Source of the DNA: Roseovarius halotolerans
Lineage (GTDB): Bacteria; Pseudomonadota; Alphaproteobacteria; Rhodobacterales; Rhodobacteraceae
NCBI RefSeq assembly: GCF_900172255.1
Contig: NZ_FWFU01000001.1
Location: 248,001-312,000 of the forward strand
Direction: 5' to 3'
Length of the DNA stretch: 64,000 bases
Made by a program: the position numbers and the translations under genes. Shown here one piece after another: positions 29,366-38,500 of this stretch (positions are counted from its first letter, which is position 1; every line of letters begins with the position of its first letter). Below the pieces are notes generated by a model. It searched no databases, was not told the DNA's origin, and saw only the letters and a list, made by a program, of their open reading frames with translations.

Positions 29366-29953
29366 ATGTTCACGGGGATCATCACCGATGTCGGCAAGGT
29401 GCGGGCGCTGGAGCGGCGCGGCGATCTGCGGGCGCGGATCGCGAGCGGCTATGACATGGGCGGCGTCGATATCGGCGCCTCGATCGCCTGCGACGGGGTC
29501 TGCCTGACGGTGGTGGACAAGGGCGGCGACTGGTTCGACGTGGATATCAGCGCCGAGACCGTGTCGAAGACCAATCTTGCGAGCTGGACCGAGGGGCGGC
29601 GGGTGAACCTGGAACGCGCGCTCAGGGTCGGTGACGAGCTGGGCGGGCATATCGTGTCGGGTCACGTGGACGGGCTGGCGAAGATCGTGGGGATCCGGGA
29701 CGAGGGCGACAGCACGCGGATCACGATGACGGCGCCCGAGGCGCTGGCACGGTTCATCGCGCCCAAGGGGTCGGTGGCCCTGAATGGCACGTCGCTTACG
29801 GTCAACGAGGTCGAGGGGCGCGATTTCGGCATCAACGTGATCCCGCATACCAAGCAGGCGACCACATGGGGCGAGGCGCAGGTGGGCGATCTCGTCAATC
29901 TCGAGATCGACACGCTGGCGCGCTATGTGGCGCGGTTGCAGGAGACGCTTTGA
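29366..29953 (+). CDS. ribE: Riboflavin synthase alpha subunit
   Basis: Dismutates two 6,7-dimethyl-8-ribityllumazines to riboflavin. The 195-residue protein has the two homologous lumazine-binding barrels: MFTGIITDVGKV, ASIACDGVCLTV in the first and GGHIVSGHVDG, KGSVALNGTSLTVNEVEG in the second, with the C-terminal trimerising helix DTLARYVARLQ. GGAGG precedes the ATG at 29366; an in-frame extension to 29309 is not supported. No FMN riboswitch is visible upstream. Confidence 0.95.
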   Translation: MFTGIITDVGKVRALERRGDLRARIASGYDMGGVDIGASIACDGVCLTVVDKGGDWFDVDISAETVSKTNLASWTEGRRVNLERALRVGDELGGHIVSGHVDGLAKIVGIRDEGDSTRITMTAPEALARFIAPKGSVALNGTSLTVNEVEGRDFGINVIPHTKQATTWGEAQVGDLVNLEIDTLARYVARLQETL

Positions 29954-29981
29954 TAGGGCAGCCGCCGGGGGCGGTGCGATT

Positions 29982-31034
29982 TCAGATCGGATCGCGCGAC
30001 AGGAGCCGCCGCGAGACCGTCCAGAACAGCGCCGCGAGGATGATCGCGAGGTAGCTGTCGACGGCGTAATGCCAGGCAAGATGCACCGAACCGAGCGCGA
30101 TCATCGCCGCAAAGACGCTGAGCGCCCAACCAACCGCCCGCGACAGGCTGAAGCCGTAGAAGGCCATCAGGACCGCGGTGGTCACATGCATCGAGGGCAT
30201 GGCCGAGATGCCACGCACCGGCCCGCCATTGCGATAGCCTTCCAGCAGCATGTCCTGCACGCCGAGCGCCCAGACCGGGCTGACATCGTGCAGATCGCGC
30301 AGCATCTGCAACTGGGGCTCGAAGGTGTCGCCAAAGCCGAAGGCCGCGTAATAGACCGGCCCGACCGAGGAGAACACCGTTGCCAGCAGGTTGGCAGCAA
30401 AGACCCAGGCCATCGCCATCGACAACAGGAAGGCCCGGTGGCCGGTGGCCTCGGCGCGGCCGAAACAGGCGATGAACACCAGGAAATAGAGCAGCATGAT
30501 CCAGACGTGGTAGGCAGCGTTGATGACTGTGGTCACCAACGGATAACCCAGGAGCGGCGCGAGCAGACGCCAGGCATCCTGGCCACCATGGAGCGCCCGG
30601 TCGAGCGCCGCAAAGGTGGGATCCCATGAGAAGGGCACGATCATGGGGATCATGTCCTTGAGGAAGGTGGCGGTGCTGACGATGAAGCCGATGGTGACCA
30701 GCGCCACGGCGCCGCCAAGCAGGCGTTCGCCGTCAAGCAGCAGGGCCTTGATGTCCTGAAAGAAGCGGCGCAGCGGATAGGCCGGGCGCAGCACGATGGC
30801 GATCCAGCCCAGGCGGCCAAGCGCCAGCAAGAGCACGAAGAAGGGCACCATCGAGCTGAACAGCGTCAGCAGGATCGTGACGGTCGAGGAATAGAACGGC
30901 TGCCCGAGCGCCCATGAGACGATCAGCGCCGCCACGAGGTGCAGCCCCGCGAGCGTGAGCAGGAACCGGTTGAGCCAGATCGCGCGGCCCGGAAGGCTGG
31001 ACCACGCGGTGGCGATATTGACCTGGAATTCCAT
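29982..31034 (-). CDS. PAP2-superfamily membrane phosphatase/transferase
   Basis: A 350-residue integral membrane protein with six or more hydrophobic segments. The PAP2 catalytic motifs are visible: GISAMPSMHVTTAVLMAFYG (second motif with catalytic His) and GSVHLAWHYAVDSYLAI (third motif with His and Asp). The long form fits the PAP2_3/inositol-phosphotransferase-like group that includes Aur1-type lipid head-group transferases, as well as lipid phosphatases. A homologous gene lies directly upstream on the same strand, indicating tandem duplication. The substrate is unknown. Confidence 0.85.
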   Translation of the reverse strand: MEFQVNIATAWSSLPGRAIWLNRFLLTLAGLHLVAALIVSWALGQPFYSSTVTILLTLFSSMVPFFVLLLALGRLGWIAIVLRPAYPLRRFFQDIKALLLDGERLLGGAVALVTIGFIVSTATFLKDMIPMIVPFSWDPTFAALDRALHGGQDAWRLLAPLLGYPLVTTVINAAYHVWIMLLYFLVFIACFGRAEATGHRAFLLSMAMAWVFAANLLATVFSSVGPVYYAAFGFGDTFEPQLQMLRDLHDVSPVWALGVQDMLLEGYRNGGPVRGISAMPSMHVTTAVLMAFYGFSLSRAVGWALSVFAAMIALGSVHLAWHYAVDSYLAIILAALFWTVSRRLLSRDPI

Positions 31035-31186
31035 TGCACGACCTCGATCATCGAACAGAACAATACTGCGGGTTATATGCTGAAGGATCGTGACAGTGTC
31101 CCGGCGCGATTGGGCCGTTTTCGCGGCAGCGGCGTTTTTTCACGGGCCGGTGCGCAGCGCAGCGCAAGGCGGGTGCATTGCCGCGC

Positions 31187-32242
31187 TCAGGCCGGGTCGG
31201 CGAGCAGGCGGCAGAGCCGTCCGGCGAGCCACCAGCAGGCCAGAGCCAGCGGAATCGCCAGATAGGCGTCAACGGCGTAGTGCCATCCCAGATGAACCGA
31301 GCCGAGCACGATCAGCACGCTGAACAGCACCAGCAGCCACCCCGCCCAGCGCCGCCACGAAAACGCATAGAGCGTCATGATCACCGAACTGGCCACATGC
31401 ATGGACGGCATCGCCGAGATGCCGCTGACCGTTGTCTCGTCGTTGAAGCCCTTGAGCAGCGTGCGTTGCACGTCGAGCGCCCAGACCGGGCTGACCTGAT
31501 CGGATGCGCGCAGCCCCTGCACCAGCGGCGCGAAATCCGGGCCGAAGCCGAACGCCTGAAAATAGACCGGCCCCGCCGAGGACAGGACGAGCGCAAGGAC
31601 ATTGCCGCCAAGCGCAAAGCCGAGCAGCAGCGCAAAGATGAAGCGGGCGCTCTGGGCGCGTTCGTGACGATCAAAACAGGCCATGAAGATCATGAAGTGC
31701 ATCATGAACAGCCAGAAATGGTAGTTGGCGTTCAGGATCGTCGTCGCCAGCGGCGAGCCAAAGAGCGGTTGCAGCCAGACCCAGGGATCGTGGCCGAAAT
31801 GGAGCCACCGGTCGAGGGTCGCCAGCCAGGGATCCCATGCGAATGGCTGGATCAGAGCGATATTGGATTTGGCATCGGCAAAGGCGCTTGTGAAGATCGC
31901 CACCAGAAGCAGCGAGAGAAGCCCAGCCCCAAGGCGGCGCGGATCAAGCGCGACGATCCGTATGTCGCGTAGCCAGCTTTGCAGCGGGCGGCCGGGGCGG
32001 CGAAGGAGGGCAAGGTGCAGAAAATGCGCAACCATCAGCACGACCATGAAAAGCGGCACCAGCGTCGTGGCCAGAAGCAGCAGCGTCGTCACGGTCGAAT
32101 CATCGAAGGGTGCGCCCGCGATGGCCGATATCGCCGATGCCAGCGCAAGTTGGCAGGCAACCAACCCGAGCAGGATCGTGTTGCGCTGCAAGCCCTGCGT
32201 CACGGTTTGGCTGCGCGGCGGCAGGTATGAGGCGTCAGGCAT
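31187..32242 (-). CDS. PAP2-superfamily membrane phosphatase/transferase (tandem paralogue)
   Basis: A 351-residue paralogue of the neighbouring PAP2 protein, with the same layout: GISAMPSMHVASSVIMTLYA, GSVHLGWHYAVDAYLAIPLA, and matching blocks such as DQVSPVWALDVQ and GPVYFQAFGFG. Both lie on the minus strand, separated by 152 bases, and have nearly identical lengths. Predicted role is transfer or removal of a lipid phosphate head group; retention of all catalytic residues in both copies suggests distinct or dosage roles. Confidence 0.85.
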   Translation of the reverse strand: MPDASYLPPRSQTVTQGLQRNTILLGLVACQLALASAISAIAGAPFDDSTVTTLLLLATTLVPLFMVVLMVAHFLHLALLRRPGRPLQSWLRDIRIVALDPRRLGAGLLSLLLVAIFTSAFADAKSNIALIQPFAWDPWLATLDRWLHFGHDPWVWLQPLFGSPLATTILNANYHFWLFMMHFMIFMACFDRHERAQSARFIFALLLGFALGGNVLALVLSSAGPVYFQAFGFGPDFAPLVQGLRASDQVSPVWALDVQRTLLKGFNDETTVSGISAMPSMHVASSVIMTLYAFSWRRWAGWLLVLFSVLIVLGSVHLGWHYAVDAYLAIPLALACWWLAGRLCRLLADPA

Positions 32243-32437
32243 CGGGCTCTCCCGTTGGCGTGGCGTCAGGGCGTTGCCTGGCAGGGCGATGCGGCAGTCA
32301 AGCGAAAGGAGTGTGACGTTTCAGGGGCGGTTTCGCATTCGTCGCGCATCTGGCGGATCGGTGCATTCATATTCACGAAATCCATTGCGTAAATGCATGC
32401 GGGCACTATCCTTGGCCAAAACCAAGGGAGGAATTTC

Positions 32438-33403
32438 ATGACGTTGCTCAGACCCACGCGCCGCGATCTTCTGAAAATGGCCGCGGCCGCGCCTGCATTC
32501 GCGATGCCTGCCGCCGCACGCGCCGAGCTGGGCGCGCCGGAGGGCACCAACCCGGCGCATTTCCGCTTTTCGGTGGGGGATGCGCGCATCACCATCGTTT
32601 CGGACGGGTATTTCCGCCTGCCCACGGACGGGCTTGGCGTCAACGCCGATCGCGACGAGGTGCAGGCGTTTCTCAAGCGCCATTTCCTGTCGCCCGATCT
32701 GGGCTATTCGCATACCAACCACCTGTTCGTCGAAATCGGCGATGCGAAGGTGCTGGTCGATGTCGGGTCGGGCAACCGGTTCATGGAACATACCGGCAAG
32801 CTGATGGGCAACCTGGAGGCGGCGGGGATCGATCCTTACGGGATCACCCATGTGGTCATCACCCATGCGCATCCCGATCATATCTGGGGCATCCGCGACG
32901 GGTTCGACGAGGCGATCATCCCGGATGCGCAATACCTGATGGGCGAGGCCGAGCACGATTACTGGATGCAGGACGGTCTGGTGGATCGCGTACCCGCAGA
33001 AGACCAGCAGTTCGTGCTGGGGGCGGTGAATTCGATCAATGTGGACGGTGCGGAATGGACCCTGGTGCAGGACGGGCACGAGGTGGTGCCGGGCCTGACC
33101 ATGTTCGACACGCCGGGTCACACGCCGGGGCATATGAGCCTGCGGGTGGACAGCGGGGACCAGTCGCTGATCGCGCTGGGCGATGCGATGAGCCACGCCT
33201 ATACGAATTTCGCCCATCCCGAATGGTACAACAACTTCGACAGTGACGGCGAACAGACGGTGACGACGCGCAAGCGCCTGCTGGACATGGCGGCCGCGGA
33301 CCGGATCGCGGTTCTGGGTTATCATTTCCCCTTCCCCGGCGTGGGGCATGTGCAGCGCGACGGCGATGTCTATCGCTTCGTTCCCGCGCTCTGGCAGTTC
33401 TGA
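32438..33403 (+). CDS. Tat-exported metallo-beta-lactamase-fold hydrolase
   Basis: A 321-residue MBL-fold protein. The N-terminus LLRPTRRDLLKMAAAAPAFA carries a twin-arginine motif (Arg8-Arg9) and a signal ending about residue 29, so it is probably folded in the cytoplasm and exported with bound metals. Zinc ligands are His143, His145, Asp147 and His148 in ITHAHPDHIWG, plus the histidine in DTPGHTPGHMSLRV, the Asp in GDAMSHAYT and His near GYHFPFPGVGH. The ATG at 32438 has AGGGAGGA upstream. The substrate is unknown; it is monocistronic. Confidence 0.88.
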   Translation: MTLLRPTRRDLLKMAAAAPAFAMPAAARAELGAPEGTNPAHFRFSVGDARITIVSDGYFRLPTDGLGVNADRDEVQAFLKRHFLSPDLGYSHTNHLFVEIGDAKVLVDVGSGNRFMEHTGKLMGNLEAAGIDPYGITHVVITHAHPDHIWGIRDGFDEAIIPDAQYLMGEAEHDYWMQDGLVDRVPAEDQQFVLGAVNSINVDGAEWTLVQDGHEVVPGLTMFDTPGHTPGHMSLRVDSGDQSLIALGDAMSHAYTNFAHPEWYNNFDSDGEQTVTTRKRLLDMAAADRIAVLGYHFPFPGVGHVQRDGDVYRFVPALWQF

Positions 33404-33418
33404 AGGCGAGACATGAAA

Positions 33419-33454
33419 AGGGCGCGCCGGTCCGATCCGGTGCGCCCTCTTTTA
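33419..33454. terminator. Bidirectional terminator between MBL-fold and DUF2189-type genes
   Basis: GGGCGCGCCGG (33420-33430), loop TCCGAT, CCGGTGCGCCC (33437-33447), with one G-U pair. A TCTTTT run follows on the plus strand and an A-run precedes it, giving a T-run on the minus strand. It serves both convergent genes. Confidence 0.85.
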
Positions 33455-33470
33455 AGGCCTGCGGCCAGGG

Positions 33471-34331
33471 TCAGCTGCGCGGCACCGCGGCGCGGTAGAT
33501 GTGCCAGGTGGCGTGGCCGAGGATCGGCAGCACCACGATCAGCCCCAGGAAGAACGGCAGCGTTCCCAGCAGCATCGCCACCGCGACCAGAAGGCCCCAG
33601 CCGGCCACGGTGAACGGGTTGCGGCGCGCCACCTTGACCGAGGTGGCCACGGCCACCGGCAGGCCCACATGCCGGTCGATCAGCATCGGCAGGGCCGTGA
33701 GGCTGATTACCAGCACGATGGCGGCAAACACGAGGCCGACCCCCATGCCGACAGCGATCATGGTCCAGCCCGCCTCGGTGGTGAAGACCTGCGCGGCGAA
33801 ACCGGTCACGCTGGCGGGCATGCCGGGGCCGAGGGTCCATGCGTGGATCTGCATCGCAGCCGCCATCCATAGCAGGAACAGCGCAAGAAGATAGAAGGTC
33901 ATCACCAGAACGGGGCCGATATTATACGCCCTGAGCACCGACAGCGCGGCGCCCCAGCCGACATCGTCGTTGTCTTCGCCCTGCCGGCTCATCTCGTAAA
34001 GGCCGATGGCGGCGATGGGGCCAAGCAGCAGGAAGCCTGCACCAAGCGGGAACAGCATCGGCAGGAGCGCCCCATGAAAGGCCAGCGCCGCAAGGCAGAG
34101 GCCGATGATCGGGTAGAGCAGCACGACGAACATCACGTCGCTGCGAAAGCGGGTGAAATCGCGATAGCCCTTGCGCAGGGCGATACCGAGGTCGCGGGGC
34201 GTGATCGCGTTGACCTCGGGCGGTTCGGTGACTTCGCTGCCAAGGGCGGCGGTGGCATCGCGCGCGGCATGTCCCATATGCGAGACGCCTTGCGCGGCCC
34301 AGGTGAATGGATTTCCGATTGTCTTGACCAT
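33471..34331 (-). CDS. DUF2189-type integral membrane protein
   Basis: A 286-residue protein with about six transmembrane segments (for example DVMFVVLLYPIIGLCLAALA, LLPMLFPLGAGFLLLGPIAA and WGLLVAVAMLLGTLPFFLGL). The region INAITPRDLGIALRKGYRDF preceding the first helix and the GPIAAIGLYEMSRQGE string fit the DUF2189 family, for which no function is established. ATG at 34331 has GGAGGG upstream. It is convergent with the MBL-fold gene and 143 bases downstream of the next gene set on the same strand. Confidence 0.8.
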   Translation of the reverse strand: MVKTIGNPFTWAAQGVSHMGHAARDATAALGSEVTEPPEVNAITPRDLGIALRKGYRDFTRFRSDVMFVVLLYPIIGLCLAALAFHGALLPMLFPLGAGFLLLGPIAAIGLYEMSRQGEDNDDVGWGAALSVLRAYNIGPVLVMTFYLLALFLLWMAAAMQIHAWTLGPGMPASVTGFAAQVFTTEAGWTMIAVGMGVGLVFAAIVLVISLTALPMLIDRHVGLPVAVATSVKVARRNPFTVAGWGLLVAVAMLLGTLPFFLGLIVVLPILGHATWHIYRAAVPRS

Positions 34332-34473
34332 GTTGCCCTCCAATTCTGCACATTCGGGCGCGATATGCGCGCCGGGCGATCTGGGCGGGACTCGGGCAGC
34401 GGCGGGAGACCCGCACAGACCAAAGCTTAACACGGCCACGGATTTTTTGGGGTCACGATTTCGGGACCGGGGG

Positions 34474-35130
34474 TCAGTCGTTGTCGGTCAGGCCCGCGCC
34501 CGCGCCCGAGAGGCGGCTTTCGGGGGTTTCGGGTGCATAGGTGCGGCGCGCGAACGCGTCGAGCCGGGCCGCCGTTTCGGGGGCGATATCGGCGCGGCCC
34601 TGGGCGGGCCGGGGTGTCGCGTTGCCCGATGAAGGGGTGCTCTTGATCGTGACGCTGTCCACGATGGCGACGCCGAGCGCCGCCCCGGCGCCCGGATCGG
34701 GCCGCATGGCGGGGCCGCAGGCGACGGTGACGCCATCCCAGCTGACGGTGATGTCGCGCCCCGAAAGCTGCGCGGCGGCGTCGAGATAGGGAAGCAGCAG
34801 CATCGGCGAGGCCGTGCGCCCCAGGGTGAGCGCGTCGCCCTGCGCCAGCCGCCCGGCGTGATCCGAGAGCGCCGCGCCGGAAATCAGCGGGCAGAGCGTG
34901 CCGCCGCGCGCGATCCAGGTGCCTTCGTGCTCTTCGTGCGGGCAGAGGGTTTCGTAGTCGCGCCCGTCATTGCGCGTCAGCAGATCGGCCAGCACCTGCG
35001 GCCCCGGCAGACCGGCGGCGGCAAGCCAGCGAGTGGCCTTGCCGGCCTCTTCGGCGAGGCCCCAGCTGAGTCCCGCGCCGCGTGCCGCCTTGCGCGAGAG
35101 CGTCTCGATTTCGTTGAGCGACCAGGTCAT
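34474..35130 (-). CDS. DUF3726-like protein of unknown function
   Basis: A 218-residue soluble protein beginning MTWSLNEIETLSRKAARGAG, with a helical N-terminus, a CPHEEHEGTWIARGG block and a Pro/Ala-rich, low-complexity C-terminus. It resembles proteins annotated as DUF3726 in marine Rhodobacterales; this assignment is from memory and moderate. The start overlaps the stop of the 564-residue gene upstream by ATGA, so the two are translationally coupled and probably form a complex or act in one pathway. Function unknown. Confidence 0.7.
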   Translation of the reverse strand: MTWSLNEIETLSRKAARGAGLSWGLAEEAGKATRWLAAAGLPGPQVLADLLTRNDGRDYETLCPHEEHEGTWIARGGTLCPLISGAALSDHAGRLAQGDALTLGRTASPMLLLPYLDAAAQLSGRDITVSWDGVTVACGPAMRPDPGAGAALGVAIVDSVTIKSTPSSGNATPRPAQGRADIAPETAARLDAFARRTYAPETPESRLSGAGAGLTDND

Positions 35131-36821
35131 GACACCGCCCCGTTGAGGAATGGATAGGCCCAGTCGTCGCCCGAGCGCGTGCCCAGTTCATGCGGGAAGG
35201 GGGCGTGCTGATACATGTTGATGCGCACCCAGCGATCCGAGCGCGGGTCGAAATGGCTGGCGCCGAAGAAGCTGAGTTTCATGCGGAGCATGTCGATGGG
35301 CAGCACCGATGCGTCGATCGTGTTGTCGCGAATCTCGGCATAGGGCAGGCGCGCGGCGATCTGGGCGCGGCGCAGGATGTGGCGGTGTTCGGGATGGCGC
35401 ATGAGGAACCCGGCGACGGTGGTTTCGCGCGTGGTGGCCAGGTCGGCATGCATCCGCGCGGCGTCGCGCCCCGGACAGAGCGGCTGTTCATAGGGTTCGA
35501 GTGGCTCGGTGGAGCGCTCACCAAGGCGCGGTTCGAGCTTTTCTTCGGACACATACCAGACCCGCGCCTGCGCGGCGGGATCGTTCCAGTCGGTTGCGAG
35601 CGCCCAGCCATAGATGCGTTCGACCAGTTCGCGCAGGCGGGCCACGGACATCGCCCCGTCGATGCGCCATGTGGCGGATTCATCCGCCGCCATGCAGCTG
35701 GCAAGCCCGTCGACGAGATGCGGGTAGGGTTCAAGCAGAAGCGAGGCCAGCAATTCCTGCCCCTCAAGAGAGAGCGCGTTTTCGCCCCAGAGCCAGAGCC
35801 GGTTCCAGGGGTGATCCGCGCAAAGATCGGCGCTCTCGAGATGCGCGAGAAGCGCCTGCATGTCGGCGCCGAGCGCGTCGAGCTTGGCGATCTGTGCGGG
35901 GTGTTCGGAGTGCCATTCGCCCACATGCGCGGCGGCGCGGCGCGCGAAGGCGCGCAGGCTTGCGGCCTCGCTGCTGCTGGCGCCGGGGAGCGAGCGGATA
36001 CGCGACAGCGCCTCTTCGCGCGCGCCGATCCAGTTGTTGAGAAGAGCCGGGTGCGTCACGAGGAAGGGCGCCATGCCGAGGCCGGTGGAATTGCCGATGC
36101 CGAAGCGGCGGCGCAGGTCGGGATCAAGTGCCGTGGCGGTGTCGGGTGCGCGCATCAAAGCCATGTGTTCGACGAGGTCCATGACAAAGGCGCGGGTGAG
36201 GTAGACCGAAAGCATCTCGATTTGAAAAGGGGGCTGGAATTCGGGACGCTCGGCGGTGCGTTCGCGATCCGCCGCGCCGAATTTGCCCGAGCCGTAGACG
36301 GCGGTAGTGCGCATGAGATAGCCGACCTCTTCGACCGTGGTGCGGTCGGGCTGTTGCCCCGCGGCCAGTCGTTCCACCACATGATCCCACAGCCGCACCG
36401 AGCGGTTGGCGCGGCTGAGCGACAGCTCGCTTTCGGTGATGCGGCCGGCCTCCTGACGGGGGACGTTCTGTTCCAGGCGGTCGAGATCGGCCGTGGTCGG
36501 CACACCGTCGAACAGCGCGAATGTGGCGTCCCATGCGGTGGCGATCACCCGGTCCGAGCGTTGATCGGCGGGCAGGTCATTGGCGAAGGCCACCAGCGAA
36601 TAGCTGTGTTCGGGGCCGTGGGCTGTATAGACCGCGCGCCCGGTGCCCGCCGCGTCGATGTCGAAGACGGGGCGCTCGAAGCGCCAGGATTCGGATTCCA
36701 TGCGGCGCAGAAGGATGCGCATGAAGCTGAGCCGGGATTGATGGAACGAGCCGAGCCGTGAAAGGCGCATCACCTGATCGGGGTCACGGGGCGGCACCGT
36801 CATGCCCTGGTGCTGTTCCAT
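35127..36821 (-). CDS. Unrecognised 564-residue protein, partner of DUF3726-like protein
   Basis: No domain recognised. The product is soluble, without signal peptide or transmembrane segment, rich in Arg, Glu and Trp and probably mainly helical. Notable strings are RLGSFHQSRLSFMRILLRRM at the N-terminus, GYLMRTTAVYGSGKFGAADR, and WVRINMYQHAPFPHELGTRS near the C-terminus. ATG at 36821 has GGGAGG seven bases upstream. It sits 75 bases after the BCCT transporter gene and overlaps the DUF3726-like gene, which ties it to the betaine-like transport cluster. An enzyme of quaternary-amine metabolism is a possible but untested role. Confidence 0.75.
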   Translation of the reverse strand: MEQHQGMTVPPRDPDQVMRLSRLGSFHQSRLSFMRILLRRMESESWRFERPVFDIDAAGTGRAVYTAHGPEHSYSLVAFANDLPADQRSDRVIATAWDATFALFDGVPTTADLDRLEQNVPRQEAGRITESELSLSRANRSVRLWDHVVERLAAGQQPDRTTVEEVGYLMRTTAVYGSGKFGAADRERTAERPEFQPPFQIEMLSVYLTRAFVMDLVEHMALMRAPDTATALDPDLRRRFGIGNSTGLGMAPFLVTHPALLNNWIGAREEALSRIRSLPGASSSEAASLRAFARRAAAHVGEWHSEHPAQIAKLDALGADMQALLAHLESADLCADHPWNRLWLWGENALSLEGQELLASLLLEPYPHLVDGLASCMAADESATWRIDGAMSVARLRELVERIYGWALATDWNDPAAQARVWYVSEEKLEPRLGERSTEPLEPYEQPLCPGRDAARMHADLATTRETTVAGFLMRHPEHRHILRRAQIAARLPYAEIRDNTIDASVLPIDMLRMKLSFFGASHFDPRSDRWVRINMYQHAPFPHELGTRSGDDWAYPFLNGAVS

Positions 36822-36896
36822 GCTGGGGCCTCCCTTTGTCATCCCATTGTGAACGATATAGGGCGGCCCGCGAAAGGGCCGCCCCGTTTTCTGGCG

Positions 36897-38459
36897 TCAG
36901 TTTCCGCCGGCCTCGCGGCCCTTGGCGAGGGTGATGCGCAGCGCATCCCAGAGCGAGGGCAGCAGCACCAGCGACACCGGCACGGCGGTGACGACGATGA
37001 AGCTTTGCAGTTTGCCGACGCCGCCGGAGCCCGTGTAGATCAGGATCAGGGCCATTACGCCCATCGCCGCGCCCCAGAACATACGCACCGGCAGCGAGGG
37101 GATGTCCTCGTTCGACATGGCGACCGAGATCACATAGGTCATCGAATCCCCGGTGGTGGCGACGAAGACCGTGGTCAGGATCAGGAACAGCACCGACACG
37201 AGAAAGCCCATCGGCAATTGCTGGGTGATGGCCAGCAGGGCGGCGGGCAGGTTGAAGCCCTCGAATGCGGTCGAGACCGAGCCGGGATTTGACAGTTCCT
37301 GGCTGATGCCGGTGCCGCCGACGATGGTGAACCAGAAGGCGGTGACGATGGGTGCGACGATCGAGAGCATGATGATGATCGAGCGGATCGAGCGGCCGCG
37401 CGACACCCGCGCGATGAACATCGCCATCAGCGGCCCGTAACCGAGGAACCAGCCCCAGAAGAACACCGTCCACCAGCCAAGCCAGCCCGGATCGCCGAAG
37501 AGCCCGGCCTCGCCGCGATAGAGCGCCATGCCGAAGAAATCGCCGATATAGGTGGTGAAGCCGCCGAAGAAGCCCTTGAGGATGAACATGGTCGGCCCGG
37601 CGATCAGCATGAACAGCAGCAACAGCCCCGCCAGGATGACGTTGAAGCGGCTGAGGATCTGGATGCCCTTGGAGAGGCCGGTCATTGCCGAGATCGTATA
37701 GATCGCCACCAGCCCGAGGATCACCACCATTTGCGTGCCGAAGGCATCGGGGATGCCGAAGAGGGCGTTAAGCCCGTAGCTGACCTGAAGCCCGAGAAAG
37801 CCGATCGGCCCGACGGTGCCCGCCACCACGGCGATGATGCAGGAGGCGTCCGCAATGAGGCCGATGGGGCCATTGATCGCGCGATCGCCGAAGACCGGGT
37901 AAAGCAGCGTGCGCGGCGAGAGCGGCAGACCCTTTTCATAGTGGTAATGCATCAGCATCACCGTGGTCAGAGCCCCGAGGATCGCCCAGGCAAGAAAGCC
38001 CCAATGCATGAAGCTCTGCGCGAGGGCGGGATTGACCGCGGCCTCGGTCGGGCCGTCGCCGCCGAAATAGGGCGGATTGTAAAGGAAATGCGCCATCGGC
38101 TCGCCCGCGGCCCAGAACACGCCGCCCCCGGCCAGCAATGTGCACATGATCATGGCTCCCCACTGAAAGAGCGGGAATTCAGGCGTGTCGCGTCCGCCCA
38201 TGATGGCCTTGCTGCCCGGCAGCACCACCAGCACGAGTCCCATCAGGAAGGTGCCAAGCAGCAGGAGCTGCCAGTAGAGGCCGAAATACCTGGCCGAGAA
38301 GGCGAAGCTCGAGTCGACCATCGACGAGAGCATGTCGAGGTCATAAAGCGCGATCAGGCAGAACAGCGCGATGAAGCCGCCGGTCACGGCGAAAAGCGGC
38401 TTGTTAATATGGTGCAGGCCGCCTTGGCGGCTGGCGTCGGTGTGGGTGGTTTCGGACAT
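36897..38459 (-). CDS. BCCT family transporter (betaine/carnitine/choline type)
   Basis: A secondary transporter of 520 residues with about 12 transmembrane helices. BCCT hallmarks are GGGVFWAAGEPMAHFLYNPP, FMHWGFLAWAI, the Trp-rich WWTVFFWGWFLGYGPLMAMF block near the conserved substrate site, and IARVSRGRSIRSI. ATG at 38459 follows GGGAGG; a longer in-frame extension is a shadow of the M19 gene. It likely takes up a quaternary ammonium compound using Na+ or H+. It lies between the M19 gene and the 564-residue unknown, all in one direction. Confidence 0.92.
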   Translation of the reverse strand: MSETTHTDASRQGGLHHINKPLFAVTGGFIALFCLIALYDLDMLSSMVDSSFAFSARYFGLYWQLLLLGTFLMGLVLVVLPGSKAIMGGRDTPEFPLFQWGAMIMCTLLAGGGVFWAAGEPMAHFLYNPPYFGGDGPTEAAVNPALAQSFMHWGFLAWAILGALTTVMLMHYHYEKGLPLSPRTLLYPVFGDRAINGPIGLIADASCIIAVVAGTVGPIGFLGLQVSYGLNALFGIPDAFGTQMVVILGLVAIYTISAMTGLSKGIQILSRFNVILAGLLLLFMLIAGPTMFILKGFFGGFTTYIGDFFGMALYRGEAGLFGDPGWLGWWTVFFWGWFLGYGPLMAMFIARVSRGRSIRSIIIMLSIVAPIVTAFWFTIVGGTGISQELSNPGSVSTAFEGFNLPAALLAITQQLPMGFLVSVLFLILTTVFVATTGDSMTYVISVAMSNEDIPSLPVRMFWGAAMGVMALILIYTGSGGVGKLQSFIVVTAVPVSLVLLPSLWDALRITLAKGREAGGN

Positions 38460-38500
38460 TCTTTCCTCCCTGCGAATGACCGTGGTGGGCGCGTTGGCCC

